This document shows, piece by piece, positions 27,048 to 34,882 of a stretch of 64,000 nt of DNA. The notes beneath the pieces were generated by a model. The model had not been told where the DNA came from and made no database searches. It saw only the letters and a list, made by a program, of their open reading frames with translations. This stretch comes from Bacteroidota bacterium (GTDB lineage Bacteria > Bacteroidota > Ignavibacteria > Ignavibacteriales > Melioribacteraceae). Position 1 is the first letter of the stretch, and the number at the start of each line of letters is the position of its first letter. A program made the translations under genes and the position numbers. Location of the stretch: contig JAHJUE010000023.1 of the NCBI GenBank assembly GCA_018829205.1, forward strand, positions 1 to 64,000, in the 5' to 3' direction.

Positions 27048-28121
27048 AATACACCTGCTATAAATAAAAAATTAAAAGTTGCACTAACATACAATGTAAG
27101 GCCCGAAGAAACCTTCGTCAGCGATAACATTTCCATTTATAATAGTTCAGCACAGCAGAAAAAATTTCAAGATACTTATGCTGAGTGGGATACTATGGAA
27201 ACAATAAACGCAGTTAAAACGGCTTTGGAAATTTATCACGATGTTATAATGATTGAAGCTAATGCCGATGCATTTGAAAAACTAAGAAACGCGGATATTG
27301 ATATTGTTTTTAATATTGCAGAAAATGAAAACGGTATAAGCCGTGAAGCACAAATTCCCGCGATAATGGATATGTTGAAAATTCCCTATACCGGCTCGGA
27401 TCCTTTAACGCTGGCAATATGTTTAGATAAATCCAGAACAAAAGAAATTCTCTCCTATTACGGCATTAAAACTCCAAAGTTTCTGCTTATACAATCAATC
27501 GATGATCTTCAAAACTTTTCCATTGATTTTCCGGTTTTTGTTAAACCAGTTGCCGAAGGATCGAGTAAGGGAATTTTTAATTCTTCTTACGTTTCTAATT
27601 TTAACGAACTTGAATACGAATCGAAAAAATATTTAACCGAATATAATCAGCCTTGTCTTGTTGAGGAATATTTACCGGGCAGAGAATTTACCGTTGCAAT
27701 GCTTGGAAACGGAAATGAGGCACAAGTGCTTCCGATAATAGAGTTAAATTTTGAAGACCTCCCAGATAATATGCATCCGATTTATTCATTTGAGGCTAAA
27801 TGGATTCTCGATACTAAAGAAAATCCAATGGACATTTACACATGTCCCGCTAAAATAGATGAAGAACTCAGAACAAAAATTAATGAACTTGCTCATAAGT
27901 CTTATAATATTTTACGCTGCAAAGATTGGAGCCGTCTTGATGTAAGATTAGATAAATACGGTGAACCTAATATAATTGAAATTAATCCTCTCCCCGGAAT
28001 TCTCCCGGATCCGAAGGATAATTCATGTTTTCCAAAAGCGGCAAGATCAGCAGGCATTGAGTATGATGAATTAATTAACAGAGTTCTATATTATGGGGCT
28101 AAGCGGCACAATTTATTATGA
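27045..28121 (+). CDS. D-Ala-D-Ala ligase-like ATP-grasp ligase (first copy)
   Basis: A 358-residue ATP-grasp enzyme, likely joining a carboxylate to an amine with ATP. The N-terminal domain opens KLKVALTYN. The middle has FNIAENENGISREAQ and IPYTGSD, and the ATP-grasp core has VFVKPVAEGSSKGIF, LVEEYLPGREFTVAML and the magnesium-binding IIEINPLPGI. It lacks the N-terminal GGxSxEhE loop of true D-alanine ligases, so the substrate probably differs. The start is taken as ATT 27045. Beginning at the internal ATG (27195) would delete the first beta strand and make it 50 residues shorter than its 362-residue neighbour, which aligns along the whole length. It overlaps the second copy as ATGA. Confidence 0.8.
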   Translation: MNTPAINKKLKVALTYNVRPEETFVSDNISIYNSSAQQKKFQDTYAEWDTMETINAVKTALEIYHDVIMIEANADAFEKLRNADIDIVFNIAENENGISREAQIPAIMDMLKIPYTGSDPLTLAICLDKSRTKEILSYYGIKTPKFLLIQSIDDLQNFSIDFPVFVKPVAEGSSKGIFNSSYVSNFNELEYESKKYLTEYNQPCLVEEYLPGREFTVAMLGNGNEAQVLPIIELNFEDLPDNMHPIYSFEAKWILDTKENPMDIYTCPAKIDEELRTKINELAHKSYNILRCKDWSRLDVRLDKYGEPNIIEINPLPGILPDPKDNSCFPKAARSAGIEYDELINRVLYYGAKRHNLL

Positions 28122-29206
28122 TAAGAAAAGAAAAAGTACTTATTTGTTATAACGAACCTGCAAGTATTTATGAAAACTACTTAGGAAAATCTTCCGAAAA
28201 ACAGGAAGAGAAAATAGATCTTTCCGAGAACGAATTTGTCGCTCAAATCGACAACATAAAAACAGCTTTGGGAAAGAACTTTGAAAATGTAGATGTGCTA
28301 TCAATTGGTAAAAATATTCCTCTTGCCCTCACCAAAATGAAAAAAGCCTCTCCTAATATTATATTTAACTTTGTTGAAGCTATCGACGGAAACGCAAATT
28401 ATGAAAGTTATATCGCCGGTATTTTTGAATTGCTGCAAATTGAATATACAGGCAATAAAGCGCTTACCCTCGGAAATTGCCTTAATAAATCAAGAACCAA
28501 ACAAGTTCTGCAATCATTCGGAATTAAAACACCGAATTATCTACTGGCTTATTTAAATAAAAAAATTGAAGAAAAAAAATTCAAACTGAATTTCCCGGTT
28601 ATATTAAAACTAGGTAAAGAAGACGCTAGTATTGGCATCTCGGAATTTTCCGTGGCATATGATTTTAACTCGATGAATACCCAGCTTAATTTTCTATTTA
28701 AGAATTATAAGCAGGATGTTCTAATTGAAGAATATATTAAGGGAAGAGAAATAAACGCTGCTATACTCGGTAATAGAATATTACCTCTCTCCGAAATTAC
28801 ATTTAAGAATTTGCCCAACAATCTGCCTAAGATTGTTACCTACGAAGCTAAATGGTCTGAAGCCAGTGTTTATTATAAAAATACTGTCCCGGTTTGTCCT
28901 GCAAAACTAGATGAAAAAACAAAAATTAAAATAGAAAGAATGGCGCTTGACGCTTTCTACGCTATGGATTGCAGAGACTATGCCAGAGTTGATTTTAGGC
29001 TTAGCAAAAATAATACACCGTATGTAATTGAAGTTAACCCGAACCCTGATATTTCTAAAGACTCCGGTTTTGTAAGATCGGCTGCGGCAGCCGGCATTAC
29101 TTACGACGAGGTACTTTATAGGCTCGCAGAGTTTGCATTAAAAAGGAATGACAATGATATCCAGACTGCATTCGAAGCACAAGAAGCAGTTGAAAACTCT
29201 TATTGA
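28118..29206 (+). CDS. D-Ala-D-Ala ligase-like ATP-grasp ligase (second copy)
   Basis: A 362-residue ATP-grasp protein homologous to the gene before it and overlapping it by four bases. The order is the same: KVLICYNE at the start, FNFVEAIDGNANYES, IEYTGNKALTLGNCLNKSRT, then the core VILKLGKEDASIGIS, LIEEYIKGREINAAIL and VIEVNPNPDI. The glycine-rich loop differs from copy one (KEDASIGIS against AEGSSKGIF), and the two are far from identical, so this is an old duplication with likely different substrates. Its 3' end overlaps the acetyltransferase gene by 53 bases. A two-step ligation or a heterodimer would both fit. Confidence 0.82.
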   Translation: MIRKEKVLICYNEPASIYENYLGKSSEKQEEKIDLSENEFVAQIDNIKTALGKNFENVDVLSIGKNIPLALTKMKKASPNIIFNFVEAIDGNANYESYIAGIFELLQIEYTGNKALTLGNCLNKSRTKQVLQSFGIKTPNYLLAYLNKKIEEKKFKLNFPVILKLGKEDASIGISEFSVAYDFNSMNTQLNFLFKNYKQDVLIEEYIKGREINAAILGNRILPLSEITFKNLPNNLPKIVTYEAKWSEASVYYKNTVPVCPAKLDEKTKIKIERMALDAFYAMDCRDYARVDFRLSKNNTPYVIEVNPNPDISKDSGFVRSAAAAGITYDEVLYRLAEFALKRNDNDIQTAFEAQEAVENSY

Positions 29207-29627
29207 TGAAATTGATTTATTCAGTGCTGAAGAAAAAATTATTGCATTAGAATTAATTGAAGATTCTTTAAATAAACCTGAAGAAGATTATTATAATATT
29301 TATATTTACGAAGAAAATAATATTGTTTTAGGTTATCATTGTACCGGACATAGAGCATTAACCGACGGAGTTTTTGATTTATACTGGATAGCTGTTAAAC
29401 CGGGAATTCAAAATAAAGGGATTGGTAAAAAACTACTTGAACATGCGGAAAATTTTGCGAAAGAAAATAAAGGCAGACTGATTTTAGCGGAAACATCATC
29501 AAGAGAATGTTATGCGGGAACAAGATCGTTTTATATTAGAAACGGTTATGATACGGTTTCCTTAATTAAAGACTTTTATTCTGTTGGTGATGATTTAGTA
29601 ATGTTTGGCAAATATCTAAATAAATAA
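29154..29627 (+). CDS. GNAT-family N-acetyltransferase
   Basis: A 157-residue acetyltransferase of the GNAT fold. The acetyl-CoA binding motif A is visible as VKPGIQNKGIGKKLLEHA, preceded by the FDLYWIAV strand and followed by ILAETSS and FYIRNGY, the usual motif B region. I choose ATG 29154 because the ribosome site AAGGA lies six bases before it, while the ATG at 29148 touches that site. The start lies inside the preceding ligase gene. It is shorter than AblB, the beta-lysine acetyltransferase. It may acetylate an amine of the cluster's product or an intermediate. Confidence 0.85.
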   Translation: MISRLHSKHKKQLKTLIDEIDLFSAEEKIIALELIEDSLNKPEEDYYNIYIYEENNIVLGYHCTGHRALTDGVFDLYWIAVKPGIQNKGIGKKLLEHAENFAKENKGRLILAETSSRECYAGTRSFYIRNGYDTVSLIKDFYSVGDDLVMFGKYLNK

Positions 29628-29638
29628 AGGAATACTAA

Positions 29639-30832
29639 ATGGAATTATGGCAGCAGATGATTCGTGACAGTATTCATACTGTTGATCAGCTTGTTGAGAA
29701 ATTTAATCTCGATAAAAGCGTTGCTGAACAACTTGATGAATTCTTTCAAGCAAGGATTAATCCTTATTATCTCAGCTTAATTAGATATCCGGGAGACCCA
29801 ATTTGGCTTCAATGCGTACCCGATAGAATTGAGCTTGAAGATATTGAAGGAACGGAAGATCCTTTGCACGAAGATGAAATGAGCCCTGTTCCCAATATAA
29901 CACATAGATATCCCGACAGATGCTTATTTCTTGTAACAAGTCAATGCGGTATGTATTGCCGCTTTTGCACAAGAAAAAGAAAGGTCGGAGATTCAGATAA
30001 AATTTCAATGAAATCTCTTGAATCCGCATTTAACTATATTGAAGAGCATAAAGAAATCCGCGATGTTGTTCTTTCCGGCGGCGATCCGCTTATGCTTACC
30101 GATTACCTGCTTGAAAGAATATTGAGCAGATTGAGAGAAATTCCGCACGTTGAAATAATTAGACTAGGAACAAAAATGCCTTGCGTACTTCCGCAAAGGA
30201 TTACTCCTAAACTTTGTGAGATGATTAAAAAGTATCATCCAATTTATGTTAATACTCATTTTAATCATCCATGGGAAATTACCGAAGAAAGTAAAAAGGC
30301 ATGCTCAATGCTAATCGATGCTGGCTGCCCGGTTAATAATCAAGCTGTTCTTATGAAGGGCGTTAACGATAGTTCCGAAGTTATGAAAGAACTTCTTCTG
30401 AAATTATTAAAAATGCGAGTGCGTCCTTACTACCTATATATGGCTGATGAAACCAAGGGCGCAAGCCATTTCAGAACTTCTGTGGCTAAAGGATTAGAGA
30501 TAATGGATAATCTTCGCGGTCACACAAGCGGACTTGCTATTCCCCACTTTGTAATTGACGCTCCCGGAGGAGGTGGCAAAATTCCGCTGCTACCTAAATA
30601 TGTACTGCATCAGGACGAAGACAAAATTATTCTCAGAAATTATAAGTACGAAAATTTTGTTTATAAAGAATACAAAGGACCCGGATTTCCGAGCATGTCC
30701 GATGAAACGGAAGATATTAGAAAAGTTAATATTGAAATTTCAGATAGGAAAAACGGCAACGGTACCAAACCGAAAAATTTTGATGATGCAGATCTAATTG
30801 AAATTCCGGAGTTTGAAATTAATAATAATTAG
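29639..30832 (+). CDS. kamA: KamA-family radical SAM aminomutase, probably lysine 2,3-aminomutase
   Basis: A 397-residue radical S-adenosylmethionine, PLP-dependent aminomutase. The cluster motif is C103-GMY-C107-RF-C110, and the PLP lysine is K314 in DAPGGGGKIPLLP. Two aspartates, D270 (YMADETKG) and D307 (VIDAPGG), stand 37 residues apart, as do Asp293 and Asp330 of clostridial lysine 2,3-aminomutase, which bind the lysine side-chain amine; in glutamate 2,3-aminomutase these positions differ. I therefore predict L-lysine to beta-lysine. The C-terminal 50 residues are a charged, low-complexity extension. It begins 11 bases after the acetyltransferase behind AAAGGA, and ends the cluster before a strong terminator. 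Confidence 0.88.
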   Translation: MELWQQMIRDSIHTVDQLVEKFNLDKSVAEQLDEFFQARINPYYLSLIRYPGDPIWLQCVPDRIELEDIEGTEDPLHEDEMSPVPNITHRYPDRCLFLVTSQCGMYCRFCTRKRKVGDSDKISMKSLESAFNYIEEHKEIRDVVLSGGDPLMLTDYLLERILSRLREIPHVEIIRLGTKMPCVLPQRITPKLCEMIKKYHPIYVNTHFNHPWEITEESKKACSMLIDAGCPVNNQAVLMKGVNDSSEVMKELLLKLLKMRVRPYYLYMADETKGASHFRTSVAKGLEIMDNLRGHTSGLAIPHFVIDAPGGGGKIPLLPKYVLHQDEDKIILRNYKYENFVYKEYKGPGFPSMSDETEDIRKVNIEISDRKNGNGTKPKNFDDADLIEIPEFEINNN

Positions 30833-30856
30833 TAATTACAACTTATTGAACAAATT

Positions 30857-30888
30857 AAAAAAGGGGGAACAATTTGTTCCCCTTTTTT
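30857..30888. terminator. Bidirectional terminator between convergent genes
   Basis: GGGGAAC (30864-30870) pairs with GTTCCCC (30876-30882) around a five-base loop, and the stem is extended by an A-tract on the left and a T-tract on the right. It has uridine runs in both directions, so it can end both the KamA cluster and the thioredoxin-like gene. Confidence 0.88.
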
Positions 30889-30913
30889 AATACTTAATAA
30901 CTATTTAATAATA

Positions 30914-31399
30914 TTATTCAGCAATTGAAATTAAATCTTCTTCTAATGATTCATCGGGTGTTTCAATAATTCTTCCTATTTCTTTCTCATCCCTATAAAA
31001 AATGAAGGTTGGAACGTATTCAATATTTAATCCTTCTGTTTCATTTTCAATCCCCTGTTTCTTTCTATCAACAAATAATAATTTGATTCTATCATCGGGG
31101 AAATTTAAAGAATCCAATATTTTATAAAAACGCGGGACTTCTCTTCTGCTGTCTCCGCACCAAGTTCCAAGAACAATAGTAACATTTATATCCGCTAATT
31201 TATCAGATACATCATCAATATTTTTGATTTCATAATTGGAATACTCTTCATTAAACCAATTTACGAAACTTGAATCTTCAAATATAGTTCTATTACAGTA
31301 TCCGACGGCCATATTCCGATTAGTTCTTTCATCAATCGTAATTTTATTCTGCGCAGTTATTACGGACGTAAATAAAAACATAAATATTAATATCTTCAT
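30914..31399 (-). CDS. Exported thioredoxin-like protein with WCGDS motif
   Basis: A 161-residue secreted protein. A signal peptide (about 1-17, ending VITAQ) precedes a thioredoxin-like fold. The active-site region reads LGTWCGDSRREVP, so the second cysteine of CxxC is replaced by serine (CGDS), and the cis-proline loop is EYVPTFIF. WCGDS proteins form a recognised thioredoxin-like group; with one active-site cysteine it may act as an isomerase or in mixed disulfides rather than as a reductase. I place the start at 31399 because AAGG sits about seven bases upstream and the signal peptide is then compact. The start is one base after the nadK stop. Confidence 0.8.
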   Translation of the reverse strand: MKILIFMFLFTSVITAQNKITIDERTNRNMAVGYCNRTIFEDSSFVNWFNEEYSNYEIKNIDDVSDKLADINVTIVLGTWCGDSRREVPRFYKILDSLNFPDDRIKLLFVDRKKQGIENETEGLNIEYVPTFIFYRDEKEIGRIIETPDESLEEDLISIAE

Positions 31400-31400
31400 T

Positions 31401-32300
31401 CTATTTGCCTTCATTATGATGAGGTTTATTTCTAACGTCTAAACCCCAAAATAGCTTATTCCTCAATATTTCAAAATAATTTGTCGAATCGGTATGCACC
31501 AATTTTACGCCTTTTGCTTTTTTGCATACCTCAACAATTAATGGAGGTGAGAAACTATAAACTCGGTTGCCGTCGCAATTAACCTGAACGGAAGTATGAT
31601 GAGATTCAACCTCAATTGAAATTTTCTGTTTGCTGGAAAGAACAAGCGGGCGCATTGTTAATGAATGCGGTGAAATAGGGCTAAGAGTTATAACATCGCT
31701 TTTGGGGTTAACAATAGGTCCGCCTGTTGATAATGAATAACCGGTTGAACCCGTCGGAGTCGCGATAATTACACCGTCTGCCGAAAAAGTTGTTACATAT
31801 TCATTATCTACTTTGATAGTCATCTGAATCATCTTCGGCCAGCCGCCTTTATCAATCACAATATCATTTATCGCGAACATTTTTTCTTCACTTTTATAAT
31901 TTGTCCATCCTTCCAGTGCCATTCTTTCTTCAACTTCATAATTGCCAGTCCGCAAATCTTCAATAAATTTATCAAGGCTTTTCATATCGAACTCAGCGAG
32001 AAACCCCAGTTTTCCGAAGTTTAATCCTAACATAGGAATATTAGATTCTCGAGCTTCAAATGCAGTATTCAGCATTGTGCCGTCGCCGCCAATTGATATT
32101 AAAATATCGCATGACTCGCTTAATTCCTTATGTCCCATAAATTCTGAATTATTAATTGATTTATTGAATTTCATTTTAAGTTCTTTTAAAGAATTGCTTA
32201 AGACGTATTCAATATCATTAGCGCTGAGTTTCTGAATAAGTATTGTAACTACATCAAGAATATCTTCTTTAGAAATGTTAGGTATTAATCCAATTTTCAC
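31401..32300 (-). CDS. nadK: NAD kinase
   Basis: A 299-residue cytoplasmic kinase that makes NADP from NAD and ATP or polyphosphate. The diagnostic GGDGTMLNTA lies in the N-terminal domain and the glycine-rich GSTGYSLSTGGPIV in the C-terminal domain, along with the NDIVIDKG segment. Length is normal. It sits directly upstream of the thioredoxin-like gene (one-base gap) and downstream of the sugar transferase gene (25-base gap), so it may be transcribed with the polysaccharide genes. Confidence 0.96.
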   Translation of the reverse strand: MKIGLIPNISKEDILDVVTILIQKLSANDIEYVLSNSLKELKMKFNKSINNSEFMGHKELSESCDILISIGGDGTMLNTAFEARESNIPMLGLNFGKLGFLAEFDMKSLDKFIEDLRTGNYEVEERMALEGWTNYKSEEKMFAINDIVIDKGGWPKMIQMTIKVDNEYVTTFSADGVIIATPTGSTGYSLSTGGPIVNPKSDVITLSPISPHSLTMRPLVLSSKQKISIEVESHHTSVQVNCDGNRVYSFSPPLIVEVCKKAKGVKLVHTDSTNYFEILRNKLFWGLDVRNKPHHNEGK

Positions 32301-32325
32301 TTTTAATCACTTTTTTTATTAAAAA

Positions 32326-33726
32326 TTAGAATCCTCTGTTTTTTCCTGTAAATATCTGTATAACGGTATCAAAAATAATTCTTATATCCAAACCGAAAGT
32401 CCAGTTTTCGATATACCAAATATCATATTTTATTCTTTTCTTTGCACGCAGTTTATTTTCTTCGTAATCGTCCACGTCCCCTCTAAGTCCGTGTATTTGA
32501 GCCCACCCCGTAATTCCCGGTTTAACCCTATGGCGCAGTTTTATTTCTTCAACAAACTCGCTGTACATGTCGTTAAATGGAATTGGGTGAGGTCTTGGAC
32601 CGACGACGGACATATCACCTTTTAAGACGTTCCAAAATTGCAGTATCTCATCAAGATTAGTTTTTCTTAAAACAGATCCGATTTCGGTAATTCTGCTGTC
32701 TCCCTTGGTAACAATTTTATTCGATTTATTATCAAGTGACGATTCCAGTCTCATTGTACGGAACTTATAACATTTAAAATGTTTGTTGCCGGTACCGACT
32801 CTATCCTGCAGAAATAACACAGGCCCTTTAGATGTAAGTTTTATTAAAATTGAAATTACAGGAAACAGCCACCACAAGACAAATACAATCACAAAAAAGG
32901 AAAATACAATATCAAAAACTCTCTTTAACAATCTCCATTGAATTTCATCAAGCGGATTGTTGCGAACGGTAATTATAGGGAAGTCGCCAAAATAATTAAT
33001 TTGAAATTTGCTGGACAGGAATTTAAAGTACTCAGGAATTATGTAGGAGTTAACTGCGTTTTTATCACATATCTTTATTGATTTTTCAATATACTCTGAA
33101 TATATGCTTGGAATTGCGATTACAACATCGTTTATATTATTTGTCTGAATAATTTCTTCAATCTTATCAAAATCTCCCAGAATATTTTCTCCGTTTGAAC
33201 CATCAACCGAAATATATCCGGCAAAACCGAATCCGAATTCGGAGTTGTTTTCAATAAATTCTTTAAAGGACTCGCTTAATTCACCGGTACCTACAATTAG
33301 TATTTTTTTTAATAAACTATGTTTCTTCCTTTGGCTGAAAACCCATTTACGGACGGAATATTCTTTTGATAGTACAAGAAACCATACAAAAGCAGAATTA
33401 AATAAAATGAAATTTCTTGTAAAAAGGTCTTCTTTAACGGAAAAAATAAAAAGTACAGAGAATAATAATTGAACAAAAACAACTTTTGATACTTGAATTA
33501 TCTGCAGACTGAAGGGACGGTAATTTAAGTCTTGATATAATCTAACAGAACGGGAAGTAAAAAACCAGATCAAATTCAGCAACAGCAAAAGTATAAATAT
33601 AAAATTTCTATCAAGTAATATTTGTAATGATTGAGCAAGAACCCCGGCCGCCAAAAAGGAAATATTAATAATAATTAGATCAGAGAATATTCTTAGACTT
33701 TGAATAGATTTTTGATTTATCAACAT
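32326..33726 (-). CDS. Polyprenyl-phosphate sugar-1-phosphate transferase (WcaJ/WbaP type)
   Basis: A 466-residue membrane enzyme that starts a surface polysaccharide by loading a sugar phosphate onto undecaprenyl phosphate. The order is four N-terminal membrane helices (about 12-115), a Rossmann-like cytoplasmic domain (about 135-255), one further helix (about 272-295) and the catalytic bacterial sugar transferase domain. That domain contains KRVFDIVFS, KCYKFRTMR, VVGPRPHPIPFND and RHRVKPGITGWAQ. The enzyme family uses UDP-glucose, UDP-galactose or other UDP-sugars; the sequence alone does not decide. Two glycosyltransferases lie just upstream in the same direction. Confidence 0.93.
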   Translation of the reverse strand: MLINQKSIQSLRIFSDLIIINISFLAAGVLAQSLQILLDRNFIFILLLLLNLIWFFTSRSVRLYQDLNYRPFSLQIIQVSKVVFVQLLFSVLFIFSVKEDLFTRNFILFNSAFVWFLVLSKEYSVRKWVFSQRKKHSLLKKILIVGTGELSESFKEFIENNSEFGFGFAGYISVDGSNGENILGDFDKIEEIIQTNNINDVVIAIPSIYSEYIEKSIKICDKNAVNSYIIPEYFKFLSSKFQINYFGDFPIITVRNNPLDEIQWRLLKRVFDIVFSFFVIVFVLWWLFPVISILIKLTSKGPVLFLQDRVGTGNKHFKCYKFRTMRLESSLDNKSNKIVTKGDSRITEIGSVLRKTNLDEILQFWNVLKGDMSVVGPRPHPIPFNDMYSEFVEEIKLRHRVKPGITGWAQIHGLRGDVDDYEENKLRAKKRIKYDIWYIENWTFGLDIRIIFDTVIQIFTGKNRGF

Positions 33727-33755
33727 AATTGCAACCTGTCAGCCAAATATTAATT

Positions 33756-34871
33756 CTAATTTCTAAATTGCCCGTATTTTGTTTCAACAAATTCTTTGAT
33801 ATTAATTTCGAAATTTTTTCTTGAAAAACTTTCCGCATGTTTAGATATTTCAATTGGATCAAACTTATCTTTATTTTGCTCAAAATTGTTGACGGCATCA
33901 ATAATACTTTTAGTATTCTGTTCATCAAAGAGAATTCCGGTTTTGTTGTGAATAACAGAATCGGAAGCGCCGCCAATTTTATATGCGATTACCGGAGTTC
34001 CGCAAGCCATTAACTCTACGTTTGTTATTCCGAAATCTTCTTCCGCGGCAAATACAAATGCTTTGGCCTTCATCATATATTTTTTTAATTCTGAGAATGA
34101 TTGATGTCCTAATAGTTCGATATTTTTACCGGCCGCTGCTTTAATTTTATTCATGTCAGGTCCGTCTCCAATTACAACTAACTTTTTATCGGGCATTTGC
34201 GCAAAAGCGTTTACAATCAAATCAACTTTTTTATAAGGAACGAACCTTGATACAACAAGGTAATAATCATCTTTGTTGCTTTCAGTTTCAAATTTATCGG
34301 TATCAACCGGCGGAAATATTACTTCCGAATCTTTACCGTAAATTTTTTTTATGCGTTTCGCAACATGATTCGAGTTCGCGATAAAATAATCAACCCTATT
34401 GGAAGTTGTTGAGTCCCACAATCTTATTTTATGAAGCATTCTTTTAGCAATATAACCTTTAAATCCTTTATCCAAATTTGATTCTTTCAAGTACTGGTGG
34501 TATAAATCCCATACATAGCGGATTGGAGTATGGCAGTAACAGATATGGAGCTGATTTACGCTCGTGATTATTCCTTTTGCAAACGAATGGGAGCTTGTTA
34601 ATACTACATCATTCCCGGTTACATCATGCTGCTCAACTGCAAACGGGAATAATGGGAAATAATTTCTGAAATGTTTCTCCATAAAAGGGAATTTTTGAAG
34701 ATAACTGGTTTTAGAATTTTTCCCTTTTAAAATTATTTCTCTATGTTCATCATTTAAGAAATCGAACAAAGCATACACATCAGCATCAGGCCATAGGTTT
34801 GTAAACGACTCAACGCATTTTTCAGAACCCATATAATCTAAAAACCATTCATGCACAATTGCTAATTTCAA
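33756..34871 (-). CDS. GT4-family glycosyltransferase
   Basis: A 371-residue retaining glycosyltransferase of the GT-B fold. The N-terminal acceptor domain begins LAIVHEWFLDYMGSEK and resembles WbaZ-type mannosyltransferases. The C-terminal donor domain has VVSRFVPYKKVDLIV and the EX7E-like EEDFGITNVE followed by CGTPVIAYKIGG. It is likely a cytoplasmic or membrane-associated enzyme adding one sugar to a lipid-linked repeat unit. It is 11 bases downstream of another GT4 gene and 29 bases upstream of the initiating transferase gene. Donor and linkage are not known. Confidence 0.9.
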   Translation of the reverse strand: MKLAIVHEWFLDYMGSEKCVESFTNLWPDADVYALFDFLNDEHREIILKGKNSKTSYLQKFPFMEKHFRNYFPLFPFAVEQHDVTGNDVVLTSSHSFAKGIITSVNQLHICYCHTPIRYVWDLYHQYLKESNLDKGFKGYIAKRMLHKIRLWDSTTSNRVDYFIANSNHVAKRIKKIYGKDSEVIFPPVDTDKFETESNKDDYYLVVSRFVPYKKVDLIVNAFAQMPDKKLVVIGDGPDMNKIKAAAGKNIELLGHQSFSELKKYMMKAKAFVFAAEEDFGITNVELMACGTPVIAYKIGGASDSVIHNKTGILFDEQNTKSIIDAVNNFEQNKDKFDPIEISKHAESFSRKNFEINIKEFVETKYGQFRN

Positions 34872-34882
34872 ACTAAATCCCC

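Noticed and set aside
27045-29206. Two true D-alanine-D-alanine ligases (ddl)
   Set aside because: Core ATP-grasp motifs match, but the N-terminal substrate loop is missing and the operon holds no cell-wall gene.
29154-30832. Standard ablA/ablB pathway for N-acetyl-beta-lysine
   Set aside because: The acetyltransferase has only 157 residues and AblB is longer, as far as I recall. The two ligases are also unexplained by that pathway.
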